This document shows, piece by piece, positions 15,652 through 24,662 of a stretch of 64,000 nucleotides of DNA. Source of the stretch: a virus; the IMG/VR virus record IMGVR_UViG_3300027832_000009, positions 1 to 64,000 of that record, one strand, 5' to 3'. The notes beneath the pieces were generated by a model, which made no database searches, was not told where the DNA came from, and worked only from the letters and a program-made list of their open reading frames with translations. The number at the start of each line of letters is the position of its first letter. The stretch's first letter is position 1. A program made the position numbers and the translations under genes.

Positions 15652-15951
15652 TTATCGTCGTCTGGTAGAGGTCGACACTGTGCCGTTACCATTGCCGTTG
15701 CCGAAGCCGCTCCTGCTGTAGCCGTTGCCGTTGCCGTTGCCGTTGCTGCTGTAGCTGTCGCAGTCGCCGGAGCCGGTGCCAGAACCGGAGCCGGAGCCGT
15801 TGGTGCTGCCGTATCGACCGTTGTTGCCGAAGCCAAAGCCGAAGCCGAAGCCGTTACCGTATCCGGTGCTGTAACCGTATCCGAATCCGAAGCCGTTGCC
15901 GAAGCCGTAACCCAAGCCGTGGCCGCTACCTACTAGTTTTAAGCTGCTCAT
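15652..15951 (-). CDS. Glycine-rich low-complexity protein 2
   Basis: Predicted 99 aa; ATG at 15951 with AAAGG 5 bases upstream. N-terminus MSSLKLVGSG resembles the LKLVGN of copy 1 and the MSSVRPVGGG of copies 3 and 4; body of GYG, GFG and GNG units; C-terminus TVSTSTRRR. The leader sequence is closely shared with copies 3 and 4, so the gene and its ribosome binding site were duplicated together. Confidence 0.75.
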   Translation of the reverse strand: MSSLKLVGSGHGLGYGFGNGFGFGYGYSTGYGNGFGFGFGFGNNGRYGSTNGSGSGSGTGSGDCDSYSSNGNGNGNGYSRSGFGNGNGNGTVSTSTRRR

Positions 15952-15971
15952 TTTTACCTTTCTGCTTCCTG

Positions 15972-16268
15972 CTACCGTCGTCTGGTAGCTGTCGAGATTG
16001 TGCCGTTGCCATAGCCGTAGCCGTCGCCGTAACTGTGGCCGCCTCGCTCGTTGCCGTCGCCATAACCGTCGCCGTCGCCGTTACTGTAGCCGCTGCCGTA
16101 GCCGTTGCTGAAGCTGCGGCCGCTAATGTAACCATTGCCGGTACCGCGGTTGCAGCCGTTGCCGAAGCCGAAGCCGTGGCCGTTACCGTTGACGAAGCTG
16201 TAACCGGCGCCGGAACCTTGTCCGCTGCCGTGACGAATACCGCCACCCACTGGTCTCACACTGCTCAT
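15972..16268 (-). CDS. Glycine-rich low-complexity protein 3
   Basis: Predicted 98 aa; starts MSSVRPVGGGIRHGSGQG and ends TISTATRRR. Less Tyr/Phe and more Asn/Asp than copies 1 and 2. GGAAGG precedes the start codon, within a leader nearly identical to that of copy 4. Confidence 0.75.
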   Translation of the reverse strand: MSSVRPVGGGIRHGSGQGSGAGYSFVNGNGHGFGFGNGCNRGTGNGYISGRSFSNGYGSGYSNGDGDGYGDGNERGGHSYGDGYGYGNGTISTATRRR

Positions 16269-16295
16269 TTTTACCTTCCTGCTTTCTGCTTTCTG

Positions 16296-16595
16296 CTACC
16301 GTCTTCTGGTAGTCGTTGAGATTGTGTTGCAGCCGTTGCCGAAGCCGCCGCCGTCGAAGTAGCCGCCGCTGCCGCTGCCGTGGCCGCTGTTGTAGCCGGA
16401 TCCGTTGCCGAAGCCGTTGCAGTAGCCGTAACCTCTGCTGCTGTAGCCGCTGGTGTAGCCGTTGCCGGTACCGTAGACGCTGCCGTAATCGCTGCCGTTG
16501 CCGTGGCCGTCACCATTGCCGTGGCCGTTGCCGTTGCCGGAACCTTGTCCGCTGTTGTAACTAATACCGCCACCTATTGGTCTCACACTGCTCAT
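16296..16595 (-). CDS. Glycine-rich low-complexity protein 4
   Basis: Predicted 99 aa; starts MSSVRPIGGGISYNSGQG and ends TISTTTRRR. Closest to copy 3 at both ends and in the leader (GGAAGG before ATG), which suggests a recent duplication. Central region is GNG/GHG/GYG repeats. Confidence 0.75.
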   Translation of the reverse strand: MSSVRPIGGGISYNSGQGSGNGNGHGNGDGHGNGSDYGSVYGTGNGYTSGYSSRGYGYCNGFGNGSGYNSGHGSGSGGYFDGGGFGNGCNTISTTTRRR

Positions 16596-16615
16596 TTTTA
16601 CCTTCCTGCTTTCTG

Positions 16616-16906
<291 letters not shown>

Positions 16907-16940
16907 TTATCGCCCCCTCTCTTTTTGTCCGCCACCTGCG

Positions 16941-16967
16941 GCAGCCGGCTCGCAATGAGCCGGCTGC
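16941..16967. other. 11-bp perfect stem-loop before glycine-rich cluster
   Basis: Perfect stem GCAGCCGGCTC/GAGCCGGCTGC with a 5-base loop, between the stop at 16997 and the start of glycine-rich gene 5. No T-run follows on the minus strand (only a weak one about 20 bases away on the other side), so a factor-dependent stop, attenuator or mRNA 5' cap structure is as likely as intrinsic termination. Confidence 0.5.
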
Positions 16968-16996
16968 ACAGAGTGGATCTTGCTGCTTATGAGCAA

Positions 16997-17443
16997 CTAA
17001 TCGAGAGCCCTGCGCTCCCTCATCTCAATCGCGTCGAACTCTCGCTGGTAGTGACACGCGACTGTCATTTCCGCCAACATCTTAACAGGTCCGTGTGTTG
17101 GGTGCAGCACTACGCGAGTTGCTGCCAGCACCAACACAGGGCCTTCCAGCGACTCGCTGGACCAGTTAGGCGGGTACCACTTTGTAACACCCTCCAACGA
17201 GTCAAGGCAGTGCTTTGCCCCCTCAGTGTTACCCGGCACAAGCTGACATGAATCGTCAGTGGACCGGATAAAATGTGCCGGCACTGTATCCACAATGACT
17301 AAATACAGGTCCCCCTGCCTGATGGCGTCGTTAGCAATGCAACCCCTTGTAAAGCTCTCGGGCCTCCCCGGCTGAACAAGTGGGTCTCCACCTGCCCTCA
17401 CACGACACATAGTACTCTCGATTTCCTGAATCACTGTTGTCAT
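16997..17443 (-). CDS. Hypothetical protein
   Basis: Predicted 148 aa; ATG at 17443 with GAGGT 7-8 bases upstream, 13 bases after the end of the giant QV-repeat gene. Mixed composition with strands such as GDLYLVIVDTVPAHFI and GPVLVLAATRVVLHP and a charged C-terminus. No family recognised; probably cotranscribed with the QV-repeat gene. Confidence 0.7.
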   Translation of the reverse strand: MTTVIQEIESTMCRVRAGGDPLVQPGRPESFTRGCIANDAIRQGDLYLVIVDTVPAHFIRSTDDSCQLVPGNTEGAKHCLDSLEGVTKWYPPNWSSESLEGPVLVLAATRVVLHPTHGPVKMLAEMTVACHYQREFDAIEMRERRALD

Positions 17444-17456
17444 GATGCGACCTCTT

Positions 17457-20400
17457 TCATGTAGCTGCTATCAGATTGAACTTTTTGTCGCCAGCAAGCC
17501 ACAGCTGAGCCTGCTCGCACGTCATGATGGTAGATGGAACACCCATCGTAACCATCTTACCAGTCACACAGCCAGCAACAAGCCTCTGTGAATTGTCTGC
17601 CAATCGGTACAACGCTTCTGGTGTGTTGCTGATCGGGTTTGTCATGCTGTGCACACACACCGCACCAGACTCTTCAATATACCTGGCCCACCCAAACCGG
17701 GTGATTCGGATAGATCGGATGTCTTGATTCGTCTCCTCGTTGATCTGCGCAACCGTTTGTGTCTCCGGTCGCATAACAATCTGCTCATCCACTCGTATGC
17801 CGTGAAGCGACCAGACCCCAAAACCATCACGGTACCGACACGCCATCCCTGTCTCGTTGTGCAGTCGCCCCGCTTCATCTCGGTGCAGCTCACTGTGCCG
17901 GTGCTGAAAAATGCACGCACCCTTATACGGCGCCCACCAGCCGCAGTGCTTGGCCAGCTCAAGCAGTCCGGAAAGTTTATCTGTAGCCTCCGTTAACCCG
18001 CAATGCTCGCGGAAAAATGCGTAATAAGATAACCACCCTACGTCGTGTGATCCAAAAACTTGATCGCTGACCTTATTCAGGAGCTGCTCTCGTAACTGCT
18101 CCGGGGTCTGCTCCGGGGTCTGCTCCGGGGTCTGATCGCTGACCTGCTCCAGGACCGGATCACCGACCTGCGCACTGACCGGGCCACCAACCTGAGCCCA
18201 TGTCCGCGAGCTAACATAAACCCGGACCTGCTCCCGGACCTGATCCATGATCGCCTTGTTGACCTGATCAGAGACCTGATTCGAGACCAAATCCTTGACC
18301 TGCTCCGTGACCAGCTCGCCAACCTGATCTAGGACCTGCCTCCAGATCTGACTCCAGCCCTGATCCAAGACCCGAGTACTGATCTGATCCCAGACATGCT
18401 CCCGCGCCTCGTCGCTAACCTTCGCATCGACCTGAGAACCGGCCTCAGTCCTGAGCATATCCCTGATCTGATCCCAGACCTGCTCCAGGACCAGATCACT
18501 GACCTGATCATTGACCGGACCAACGACCTGAGCATCTGCCAGCAAGTGGACATAACCCCGGGACTGCTCCGTGACCTGCCTGTTGACCTGAGCATCAACC
18601 TGATCAGCGACCTGATTCGAGACCTTCACCTGGACCGTCCCCATGGCCGTCTCGTTGAGCTGATCCTGGACTAGGTCCCGGATTTGCCTCAAGACCTGAC
18701 CGGGGATCCAGCTCAGTACCTGATTCGCGACCGCCGCACTGACCTGCTGATTGACCTGCCCGTTGACCAGCTCCCTAGCCCGTGCATCGACCTGATCTCT
18801 GACCTGCTCCAGCACCTGATTACTAACCTGCTCCCGGATTTGGTCACTGACCACGCTGCTGACCTGATGGATAACCCGATCATTGACCTGATCCAAGACG
18901 TTCTTCCTGATCTGGCCCAAGACCTCGCCCGCGACCGGATCACTGACACTCTCGCGAACCTGACTCCAGATCTGATCCCGTACCGTTGCAACGACCTGAT
19001 CTCGGAGTTGCTCCCACACCTGTTCACGGACCAGCTCCTCGGCCTGATCCGAGACCGTATCACCGACCTGCGCACTGACATAATTACTGATCTGATCCCT
19101 GATCTTCGCACTGACCTGCTCGCTGAGCTGCGCGTCGACCTGCGAACCGACCGGACTCCAGATCTGGTTCCAGACCTGACCCCAGACCTGATCACCGACC
19201 TGCTCCATGGTCGCCTCACTGACCAGCTCATGGACCTGACCCGAGACAGTATCCCGGACCTGCTCGCTGACCTGACCGCTGACACGCATCCGGATCTTCT
19301 CCCAGACTTGCTCCCGAACCTGCCCGCCGACTAGCATCCGGATCTGCCCCCAGACTTGATCACGAACCTGATCGCTGGACTGCTCCCGGACCTGATCTTG
19401 GACCTGCTGCCGGACCCCTGCACTGATCGCCGCATTGAGCTGATCGCTGACACCGTTCCGGACCTGATCCACGACCCGCTCGCCGACCTGATTTCGGACC
19501 TGATCCCGTACCGTTGCAACGACCCGCTCTCTGATCTGCTCCCAGACCTGATCTCGGATATGCTCCCCTACCTGCGAACTGACCTCGTCACCTGGAGTAT
19601 TCAGGATGATCTCACGTGATCGCTCCCAGACCTGATCTGCCACCTGCCCGGTGACCCGCTCACGGACCGCTCTCCGAGCCGTCTCGCTGGGCTGCTCCCG
19701 GACCTCAGCCGCAACCGACTCGCTGAGCTGCTCCCCAACCTGCTCAATGGCCTGCCCGCTGAGCTGCTCCCGGACCTGCTCCAAGACCAGCTCTTTTAGT
19801 TGTTCCCAAGCCTGACCCATGACATGGTTGCTGGACTGCTCCCGGACCATCCTACGGACCGACTCGCTGGCCTGATCCATGACCTCGCCAGCGGCATGAT
19901 TGTTGGCCATATTACGGACCTTACCCCAGACATGCTCACCGACGACATGCTCGCCGACCTGCTCCCGGATCTGCTCACCGACGCTCTCGCGTACCTGAGC
20001 CGAGACCGGACCACGGACCTTACCCCAGACATGCTCACCGACCTGCCCACTGATCAGCTCACTGATTTGTGCAGCGACCTGATTACTGACCTGGTTATGG
20101 GCCTCAGCCCAGACCTGCCCCCAGACACGAGTACCAACCTGCTCACCGACCGGCTCGGCAACCCCAGCCCTGACATGCGCATCGACCTGACCGCGGACCT
20201 GGCCACTGGCCTGATCCTGGGCCTGCTCGCCGACCTGTTCCCGGATTCTGTCCCGGATCTGCCCCATGACCGGCTCGGCGACATGATCCCTGACCTGATC
20301 CAAGACTTCACTACTGAGCTTCTCGCAGAGCTTACCCCAGATCTGCCCCAAGACCTGCCCCAAGACCTGATCGCTGACTTTCTCGCCTGGGGTATGCGCA

Positions 20401-21716
20401 ATCGCCTCTTGGGCTACCTCCCAGGCCTGCTCCCGGACCGGCCTCAAGATCTGCTCCCGAACCGCGAGCGTATCATTGCCCGCCTCCCATATCTGATCAC
20501 TGATATCATCGCCGACCTGTTCCCGGATCTGATCACGGATCTGATTATCGATCCGACCCCAGATCTGCCAACGGACCTGCTCCCAGATCTCCTCCCGTAT
20601 CAGCCCCGAGACCTGCGAGTGGAGCGCACCACTTACCTGATTGGTGACCTGAGTATCGACACGATCACCGACCGGATCCAAGACCTGATCAGCGAGCTCA
20701 TTCAGGACCTGCTCCTTGACCTCCTCGTTGACCATATCCAGTACCGGCCACGTGACCTGCTCGTGGATCATAGAATTGACCTGAGCACTGACCTGGTTGT
20801 CGAGCTGATCCAGGGCCTGCTCAACGAGCTCATCCCGGATCTGCTTACCGACCTGCTCGCTGAGCGTATCATCGACCTGAGCACTGACCTGATCCAAAAT
20901 CTGCCCCGCGACCTGCTGCCAGACCTGACCCATGACATGGAGCGCATCACTGACCTGCCCGCTGACCTGCGCATCGACACTATCACCGACCTGAGCAGTG
21001 AGAGCATCACTGACCCCCCCGTTGACCATATCCCGTACCGGCCACGTGACCCGATCGTTGATCATAGAACTGACCTGAGCACTGACCTGGTTGTCGAGCT
21101 GAGCCAAGACCTGCTCAGCGAGCTGATTCCTGATCTGCTTACCGACCTGCTCGGTGACCTGCTCGCTGACCGGATCACTGACACTCTCGCGAACCTGATT
21201 CCAGATCTGATCCCGTACCGTCTGCCAGATCTGATACACGATCCTATCGCCGACCTGTTCCTTGACCTGCTCGTTGAGCATATCATCGACCTGAGCGCTG
21301 GCCTGTTTGTCGACCTGACTCAAGACATGGTTCCGTACCTGCCCACCGACCTGATCACTAACCGGCCTGGTGCTCTTACCCTTGACCTGCTGAATAACCC
21401 GATCCAAAACGCTATCACGGACCTGCGCCCAGGCCTTCGCCAAGATTTTATTCCTGACCTGGTGCTGGAGCCGCTCCATACCTTGATCCGAGGCAATAGA
21501 CTGCAGTGCTACCGCCCCCATAGCCGCCGCTATGGGCGAATCGAAAAGAAGAAACAATTTGGGCGGCTCCAGCCCAGCTGCTACGTAGCACTCGATTGCA
21601 GCCGCTTTGGCCTTCTCGAAATCGCACGGCTCGCATGAGAGCCCTATCTTCAACCATTTCTCTGTGTGCAGCGGGAGCTGCGCGATCTGTTCTGGTGTGA
21701 GTTTTTCTAACTTCAT
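17457..21716 (-). CDS. Giant DUF6745-like protein with QV tetrad repeats
   Basis: Predicted 1419 aa. Residues 1-85 (LTPEQIAQLP...WLKIGLSCEP, AGLEPPKLFLLFDSPIAAAM) match what I know of the N-terminal region of DUF6745 proteins. Residues about 1221-1419 match the DUF6745 C-terminal region: HCGWWAPYKGACIFQHRHSE, LHRDEAGRLHNETG, RDGFGVWSLHG. Between them are about 1130 residues of a four-residue period, mostly xxQV/xxQI. Shorter QV-rich inserts are, from memory, present in bacterial DUF6745 proteins. Function unknown. An extended fibrous or scaffold role is inference. Confidence 0.85.
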   Translation of the reverse strand: MKLEKLTPEQIAQLPLHTEKWLKIGLSCEPCDFEKAKAAAIECYVAAGLEPPKLFLLFDSPIAAAMGAVALQSIASDQGMERLQHQVRNKILAKAWAQVRDSVLDRVIQQVKGKSTRPVSDQVGGQVRNHVLSQVDKQASAQVDDMLNEQVKEQVGDRIVYQIWQTVRDQIWNQVRESVSDPVSEQVTEQVGKQIRNQLAEQVLAQLDNQVSAQVSSMINDRVTWPVRDMVNGGVSDALTAQVGDSVDAQVSGQVSDALHVMGQVWQQVAGQILDQVSAQVDDTLSEQVGKQIRDELVEQALDQLDNQVSAQVNSMIHEQVTWPVLDMVNEEVKEQVLNELADQVLDPVGDRVDTQVTNQVSGALHSQVSGLIREEIWEQVRWQIWGRIDNQIRDQIREQVGDDISDQIWEAGNDTLAVREQILRPVREQAWEVAQEAIAHTPGEKVSDQVLGQVLGQIWGKLCEKLSSEVLDQVRDHVAEPVMGQIRDRIREQVGEQAQDQASGQVRGQVDAHVRAGVAEPVGEQVGTRVWGQVWAEAHNQVSNQVAAQISELISGQVGEHVWGKVRGPVSAQVRESVGEQIREQVGEHVVGEHVWGKVRNMANNHAAGEVMDQASESVRRMVREQSSNHVMGQAWEQLKELVLEQVREQLSGQAIEQVGEQLSESVAAEVREQPSETARRAVRERVTGQVADQVWERSREIILNTPGDEVSSQVGEHIRDQVWEQIRERVVATVRDQVRNQVGERVVDQVRNGVSDQLNAAISAGVRQQVQDQVREQSSDQVRDQVWGQIRMLVGGQVREQVWEKIRMRVSGQVSEQVRDTVSGQVHELVSEATMEQVGDQVWGQVWNQIWSPVGSQVDAQLSEQVSAKIRDQISNYVSAQVGDTVSDQAEELVREQVWEQLRDQVVATVRDQIWSQVRESVSDPVAGEVLGQIRKNVLDQVNDRVIHQVSSVVSDQIREQVSNQVLEQVRDQVDARARELVNGQVNQQVSAAVANQVLSWIPGQVLRQIRDLVQDQLNETAMGTVQVKVSNQVADQVDAQVNRQVTEQSRGYVHLLADAQVVGPVNDQVSDLVLEQVWDQIRDMLRTEAGSQVDAKVSDEAREHVWDQISTRVLDQGWSQIWRQVLDQVGELVTEQVKDLVSNQVSDQVNKAIMDQVREQVRVYVSSRTWAQVGGPVSAQVGDPVLEQVSDQTPEQTPEQTPEQLREQLLNKVSDQVFGSHDVGWLSYYAFFREHCGLTEATDKLSGLLELAKHCGWWAPYKGACIFQHRHSELHRDEAGRLHNETGMACRYRDGFGVWSLHGIRVDEQIVMRPETQTVAQINEETNQDIRSIRITRFGWARYIEESGAVCVHSMTNPISNTPEALYRLADNSQRLVAGCVTGKMVTMGVPSTIMTCEQAQLWLAGDKKFNLIAAT
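18072..21461 (-). repeat. 12-bp-period coding repeat (xxQV tetrads)
   Basis: About 3.4 kb in which CAGGTC-type QV codons (GACCTG on the plus strand) recur every 12 bases, with few reading-frame breaks in any frame. That explains the long antisense open frame here. Repeat units are diverged, apart from an exact triple TPEQ near the C-terminal end (around 18105-18140), so most of the array is old and under selection. Confidence 0.85.
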
Positions 21717-21773
21717 CTGTTTACTACTTTCTGTTTAGTTAGGTTTAGTGCTGCAATACTAACTCGCAGCACA

Positions 21774-22004
21774 CTATCTTCTGAACACGACTCCTTTGGA
21801 ATCATCCTGTATGGTCACACTGAACCACACACGGCTATTATTGTACAGATCCTGATTCGTATTCCTGACGCACGTGACGGCGTGACCCTCGTCAGCTGCC
21901 CGCACATAATTCACAGAAGACCACTCTCTGTCCTGTGCTAGCACTCTGTACAGCCGAAGAGATACCGCAGCTCTCGGCTGTCTGGCTGCCAGTGTTATCT
22001 GCAT
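21774..22004 (-). CDS. Hypothetical small protein
   Basis: Predicted 76 aa; ATG at 22004 with AGGAGG 6-7 bases upstream, one of the strongest ribosome binding sites here. Strand-helix-strand pattern (MQITLAARQPRAAVSLRLYR, VWFSVTIQDDSKGVVF). No family recognised. Confidence 0.65.
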   Translation of the reverse strand: MQITLAARQPRAAVSLRLYRVLAQDREWSSVNYVRAADEGHAVTCVRNTNQDLYNNSRVWFSVTIQDDSKGVVFRR

Positions 22005-22042
22005 ACTCTGCCTCCTATACTGTTTACTGTGATGCGTTGGCG

Positions 22043-23188
22043 TTACCTGCCGACACTTGCAGTCATTGCTGCTATTGCAGCCGGTCCAACCTTCTCAATC
22101 AGCTTCCGCTGCTGCTCTGGTGTCAGGTGTTTCCAGCCACCTTGAACAGCAGCCGCTGCCATATCCTTAGCATCCTGCGCGTTTTCTGGCCTCATAGCAG
22201 AGTACATTTGCTGTATCGGCCCAGCGTACGCAGCTGGGTCGTTGTACTCCATATGACCACCCAGATAGTTTTTACCCACCTGCTGCACACCTGACACAGC
22301 TGCAGCAGCCGGGCTTCTGTAATGCATTAGGGAATCCAGCATACCACGACCCACAGCAGGTTTAGAGAGTTGATATTTCATCGCATCATTCAACGCCAGG
22401 CCGTACAACTCATCTCTGGATTTAGATGCGGTTACAGCAGCCTCGTCACCCCCATGACCGAAAATATTTCGTTTCAATCTCCCGAGAGTTGCGTCCTGCA
22501 ACGTGTACTGCTTGACCTTCTGCCCCTGCTCACTCAGCCTCCTTCTCTGATTAGGTGTCAGCCCAGCCTGCACACCATAATCGCTGGTCGTGTTGTAGAT
22601 CGAATCGTTCACAACCTGATTCGCATCACTGAGGCCTTGAGCTCCCGAATACACCAAGCCGGCAGCTGCGGCCTGATTCAGCCTACGCATACCCGGCACA
22701 CCGTCAGCTGACAGCAGTTTTGCTGTGTTCATGGCTGGCCGCTGGCGAAATCTCTCACCTGCAGGCACGTTAGCGACAGTGTTGAGGGCTCTACCAGCAC
22801 GACTCGGCAAAGGTTTGCCTATGTTCGCCGCTACCAACGCTGGTGCCGGTCTTGATCTGGGTGCCGCGACAGCCTTCACAGCAGGTGTCACAGCTGCTAC
22901 AGCTCTGGTCGCCAACGACTTGGCTGGCGGCGTCGGTACCTTGTTCGCCATTGATGTGGTGATTGATTTCTGCTGCGCCGGTGTAGGCACACGCATCTGC
23001 CTGACCGGCGACTGTATCGGTGCAGCTCCAGGTCCTGCCACAGGCCTGCCCATTGTTTTGGAGGCTGTACGGGACAAGACTTTGGAAAGACCCTTCATGT
23101 TGATGGCCTGCTTCTGTAGCTGGCTATCTGGATGCGTCAACACATATAGACAGTGGACTGCCCGCAGATCCGTGAGGCTGTTGAACAT
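22043..23188 (-). CDS. Hypothetical Ala-rich protein, possibly virion-associated
   Basis: Predicted 381 aa; ATG at 23188 with AGGAG 5 bases upstream. The longer frame to 23245 would begin inside repeat family C. Basic, Ala/Pro-rich N-terminal 170 residues (for example TPPAKSLATRAVAAVTPAVK), then a Gln/Asn-rich helical part (RRRLSEQGQKVKQYTLQDAT). The style, and the Gly/Ala-rich neighbour at 23886, fit internal virion or ejection proteins; this is inference. Confidence 0.7.
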   Translation of the reverse strand: MFNSLTDLRAVHCLYVLTHPDSQLQKQAINMKGLSKVLSRTASKTMGRPVAGPGAAPIQSPVRQMRVPTPAQQKSITTSMANKVPTPPAKSLATRAVAAVTPAVKAVAAPRSRPAPALVAANIGKPLPSRAGRALNTVANVPAGERFRQRPAMNTAKLLSADGVPGMRRLNQAAAAGLVYSGAQGLSDANQVVNDSIYNTTSDYGVQAGLTPNQRRRLSEQGQKVKQYTLQDATLGRLKRNIFGHGGDEAAVTASKSRDELYGLALNDAMKYQLSKPAVGRGMLDSLMHYRSPAAAAVSGVQQVGKNYLGGHMEYNDPAAYAGPIQQMYSAMRPENAQDAKDMAAAAVQGGWKHLTPEQQRKLIEKVGPAAIAAMTASVGR

Positions 23189-23885
23189 GTTTTCTCCTGT
23201 GCTTGTTTGTCCGGCTGCACGCGATGCCCTGCTTCGAACCCGCAAGGCTGGGATTGTTATTGTGGATCCTGGACTGTGCTGCCGTGCTATGAACCCGCAT
23301 GGCTGGGATTGTTGTGAGAGCGTATATGTGAGGAGCTGTGTACTGTGACCTGCTGCCCAATATGCTCTGCTTCGAACCCGCAGGGCTGGGATTGCTATGA
23401 GAGCGTATATGTGAGGACTTGTGCAGTTGCCCTGCTATGAACCCGCAAGGCTGGGATTGTTGTGAGAGCTTATATGTGAGGAGCTGTGCACTGTGACCTA
23501 GAGCTGTCACGATGCGTACCAACACCCCTGTTGCACTGCTTCGAACCCGCAAGGCTGGGATTGTTGTTGAACGTGTTTTCTTCTGTGCTTGCTTGCCAAG
23601 CATACGGCAACTTCGGCGGTTTCGGTGCCCTGCTTCGAACCCGCAGGGCTGGGATTGTTGTGAGAGCGTATATGTGAGGACTTGTGCAGTTGCCCTGCTA
23701 TGAACCCGCATGGCTGGGATTGTTGTGAGAGCGTATACGTGAGAGCTTATATGTGAGAGAGTATATGTGAGGAGCTGTATACTTTGGCCCCCTGTTATCC
23801 TGCTTCGAACCCGCAAGGCTGGGATTGCTGTCAAAATGTGCTGTGAGAGCGTATATGTGCGAGTGTATATGTGAGAGCTCACAGG
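23189..23885. repeat. Family C repeat array (8 copies), non-coding
   Basis: A 697-bp gap holding eight copies of a roughly 28-bp unit, TGCTTCGAACCCGCAAGGCT then GGGATTG (variants CTATGAA, CATGG, CAGGG), starting at 23230, 23285, 23368, 23433, 23537, 23631, 23696 and 23801. Spacing varies from 55 to 105 bp. Spacers are themselves related (GTGAGAGCGTATATGTGAGG recurs), unlike CRISPR spacers. Each unit can fold into a small hairpin (CCTGC/GCAAGG arms). A ninth copy is inside the next gene at 24279 and a diverged one is at 33738. Confidence 0.8.
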
Positions 23886-24662
23886 TTAGGGCGAGAGCCG
23901 AGAACCGATGTTGGCCCCGACTGTGCCGCCAGCTGCACCACCAACCAGTCCGCCAACACCAGCCGCCAATCCTCCAGCTGCACCCAACGCCCCACCACCC
24001 AAAGAACCACGAAGTGCGGCCATCATCCGGCTCCGCTTCTTGCCCTCCTCATCTACACCTGTATCGCTAAACATGCCGTGCAGCCCGCCAATTGCAGCAC
24101 CGGCAGCCGCGCCAGCACCAGTCACACCACCAACCCTGCCCATCGCAGCACCACCCGCCAGCTGGCGAATCCGTTGCTGAATACCTGCGTATGGCGACAC
24201 GTCAGCTTGTGGGATCTCTGCAGCTGGAGGTGCGATAGGAGCAGCAGGCGGTTGCATGCCTGCAATCTTCCTTTGCCCTGCTACGAACCCGCAAGGCTGG
24301 GATGAATCTTTACTCGAAACAACGATTTTCCCAGAAGAAGTTGCCTGCATACCCTTCCCTGCAAGCCTTGCCCTGCCAATCTTAAATCCTTTCGCTACAC
24401 CTGCTGCGTGGTTGCCATCCACAGTCCCAGCCGGCCCCAACGCTCCGTGTGTTTCTATAGGGTTGCCTGCTGGACTGCCTGGCAACCCTGGAAACGCTGT
24501 AGCCTTTCCTCGCTGCGTCGAAAGCCCTGTTTGCGGTATTCCACTCCCCATCACATGTCGTGCCCCAGCCTGCTGTCTTGGTGCTGTGTTACCCGGTGCA
24601 ACCATTGGTGAAACAAGTGCACTTTTTCTCCACGCCCTGATCGCTGCAAGTGCATCCGACAT
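23886..24662 (-). CDS. Glycine-zipper protein, possibly virion internal/ejection protein
   Basis: Predicted 258 aa; ATG at 24662 with AAGGA about 8 bases upstream. The C-terminal 95 residues contain GxxxG/AxxxG glycine zippers (GAGAAAGAAIGGLHGMF, GGGALGAAGGLAAGVGG) of the kind found in pore-forming and membrane-inserting proteins. Around residues 120-128 a family C repeat is translated in frame (SQPCGFVAGQ). Divergent from the plus-strand gene at 24807. Role inferred only from composition. Confidence 0.7.
   Translation of the reverse strand: MSDALAAIRAWRKSALVSPMVAPGNTAPRQQAGARHVMGSGIPQTGLSTQRGKATAFPGLPGSPAGNPIETHGALGPAGTVDGNHAAGVAKGFKIGRARLAGKGMQATSSGKIVVSSKDSSQPCGFVAGQRKIAGMQPPAAPIAPPAAEIPQADVSPYAGIQQRIRQLAGGAAMGRVGGVTGAGAAAGAAIGGLHGMFSDTGVDEEGKKRSRMMAALRGSLGGGALGAAGGLAAGVGGLVGGAAGGTVGANIGSRLSP
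24279..24306 (-). repeat. Family C repeat, intragenic copy
   Basis: TGCTACGAACCCGCAAGGCT followed by GGGAT, matching the array units, embedded in frame in the 23886-24662 gene. It shows that the unit can sit in coding DNA without breaking the frame, as expected of a dispersing mini-element or a recombination scar. Confidence 0.75.

Noticed and set aside
19800-21638. Plus-strand 612-codon open frame of DL-rich repeats
   Set aside because: It is the antisense of the QV tetrad array; a 12-bp period without stops keeps several frames open. The minus-strand protein has DUF6745-like ends, the antisense frame has none.
23230-23260. tRNA genes (GGTTCGAA-like T-loop on the minus strand)
   Set aside because: Only the T-loop-like string is present; no acceptor, D or anticodon arms can be formed around it.
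23124-23882. Minus-strand 252-codon open frame across the family C array
   Set aside because: The peptide is just the repeats read in alternating frames (IPALRVRS, NPSPAGSKQ), it overlaps the well-supported start at 23188, and it has no ribosome binding site. The repeats lack stops, which explains the openness.
23189-23885. CRISPR array
   Set aside because: Repeat intervals vary from 55 to 105 bp, the spacers resemble each other, and there are no cas genes.
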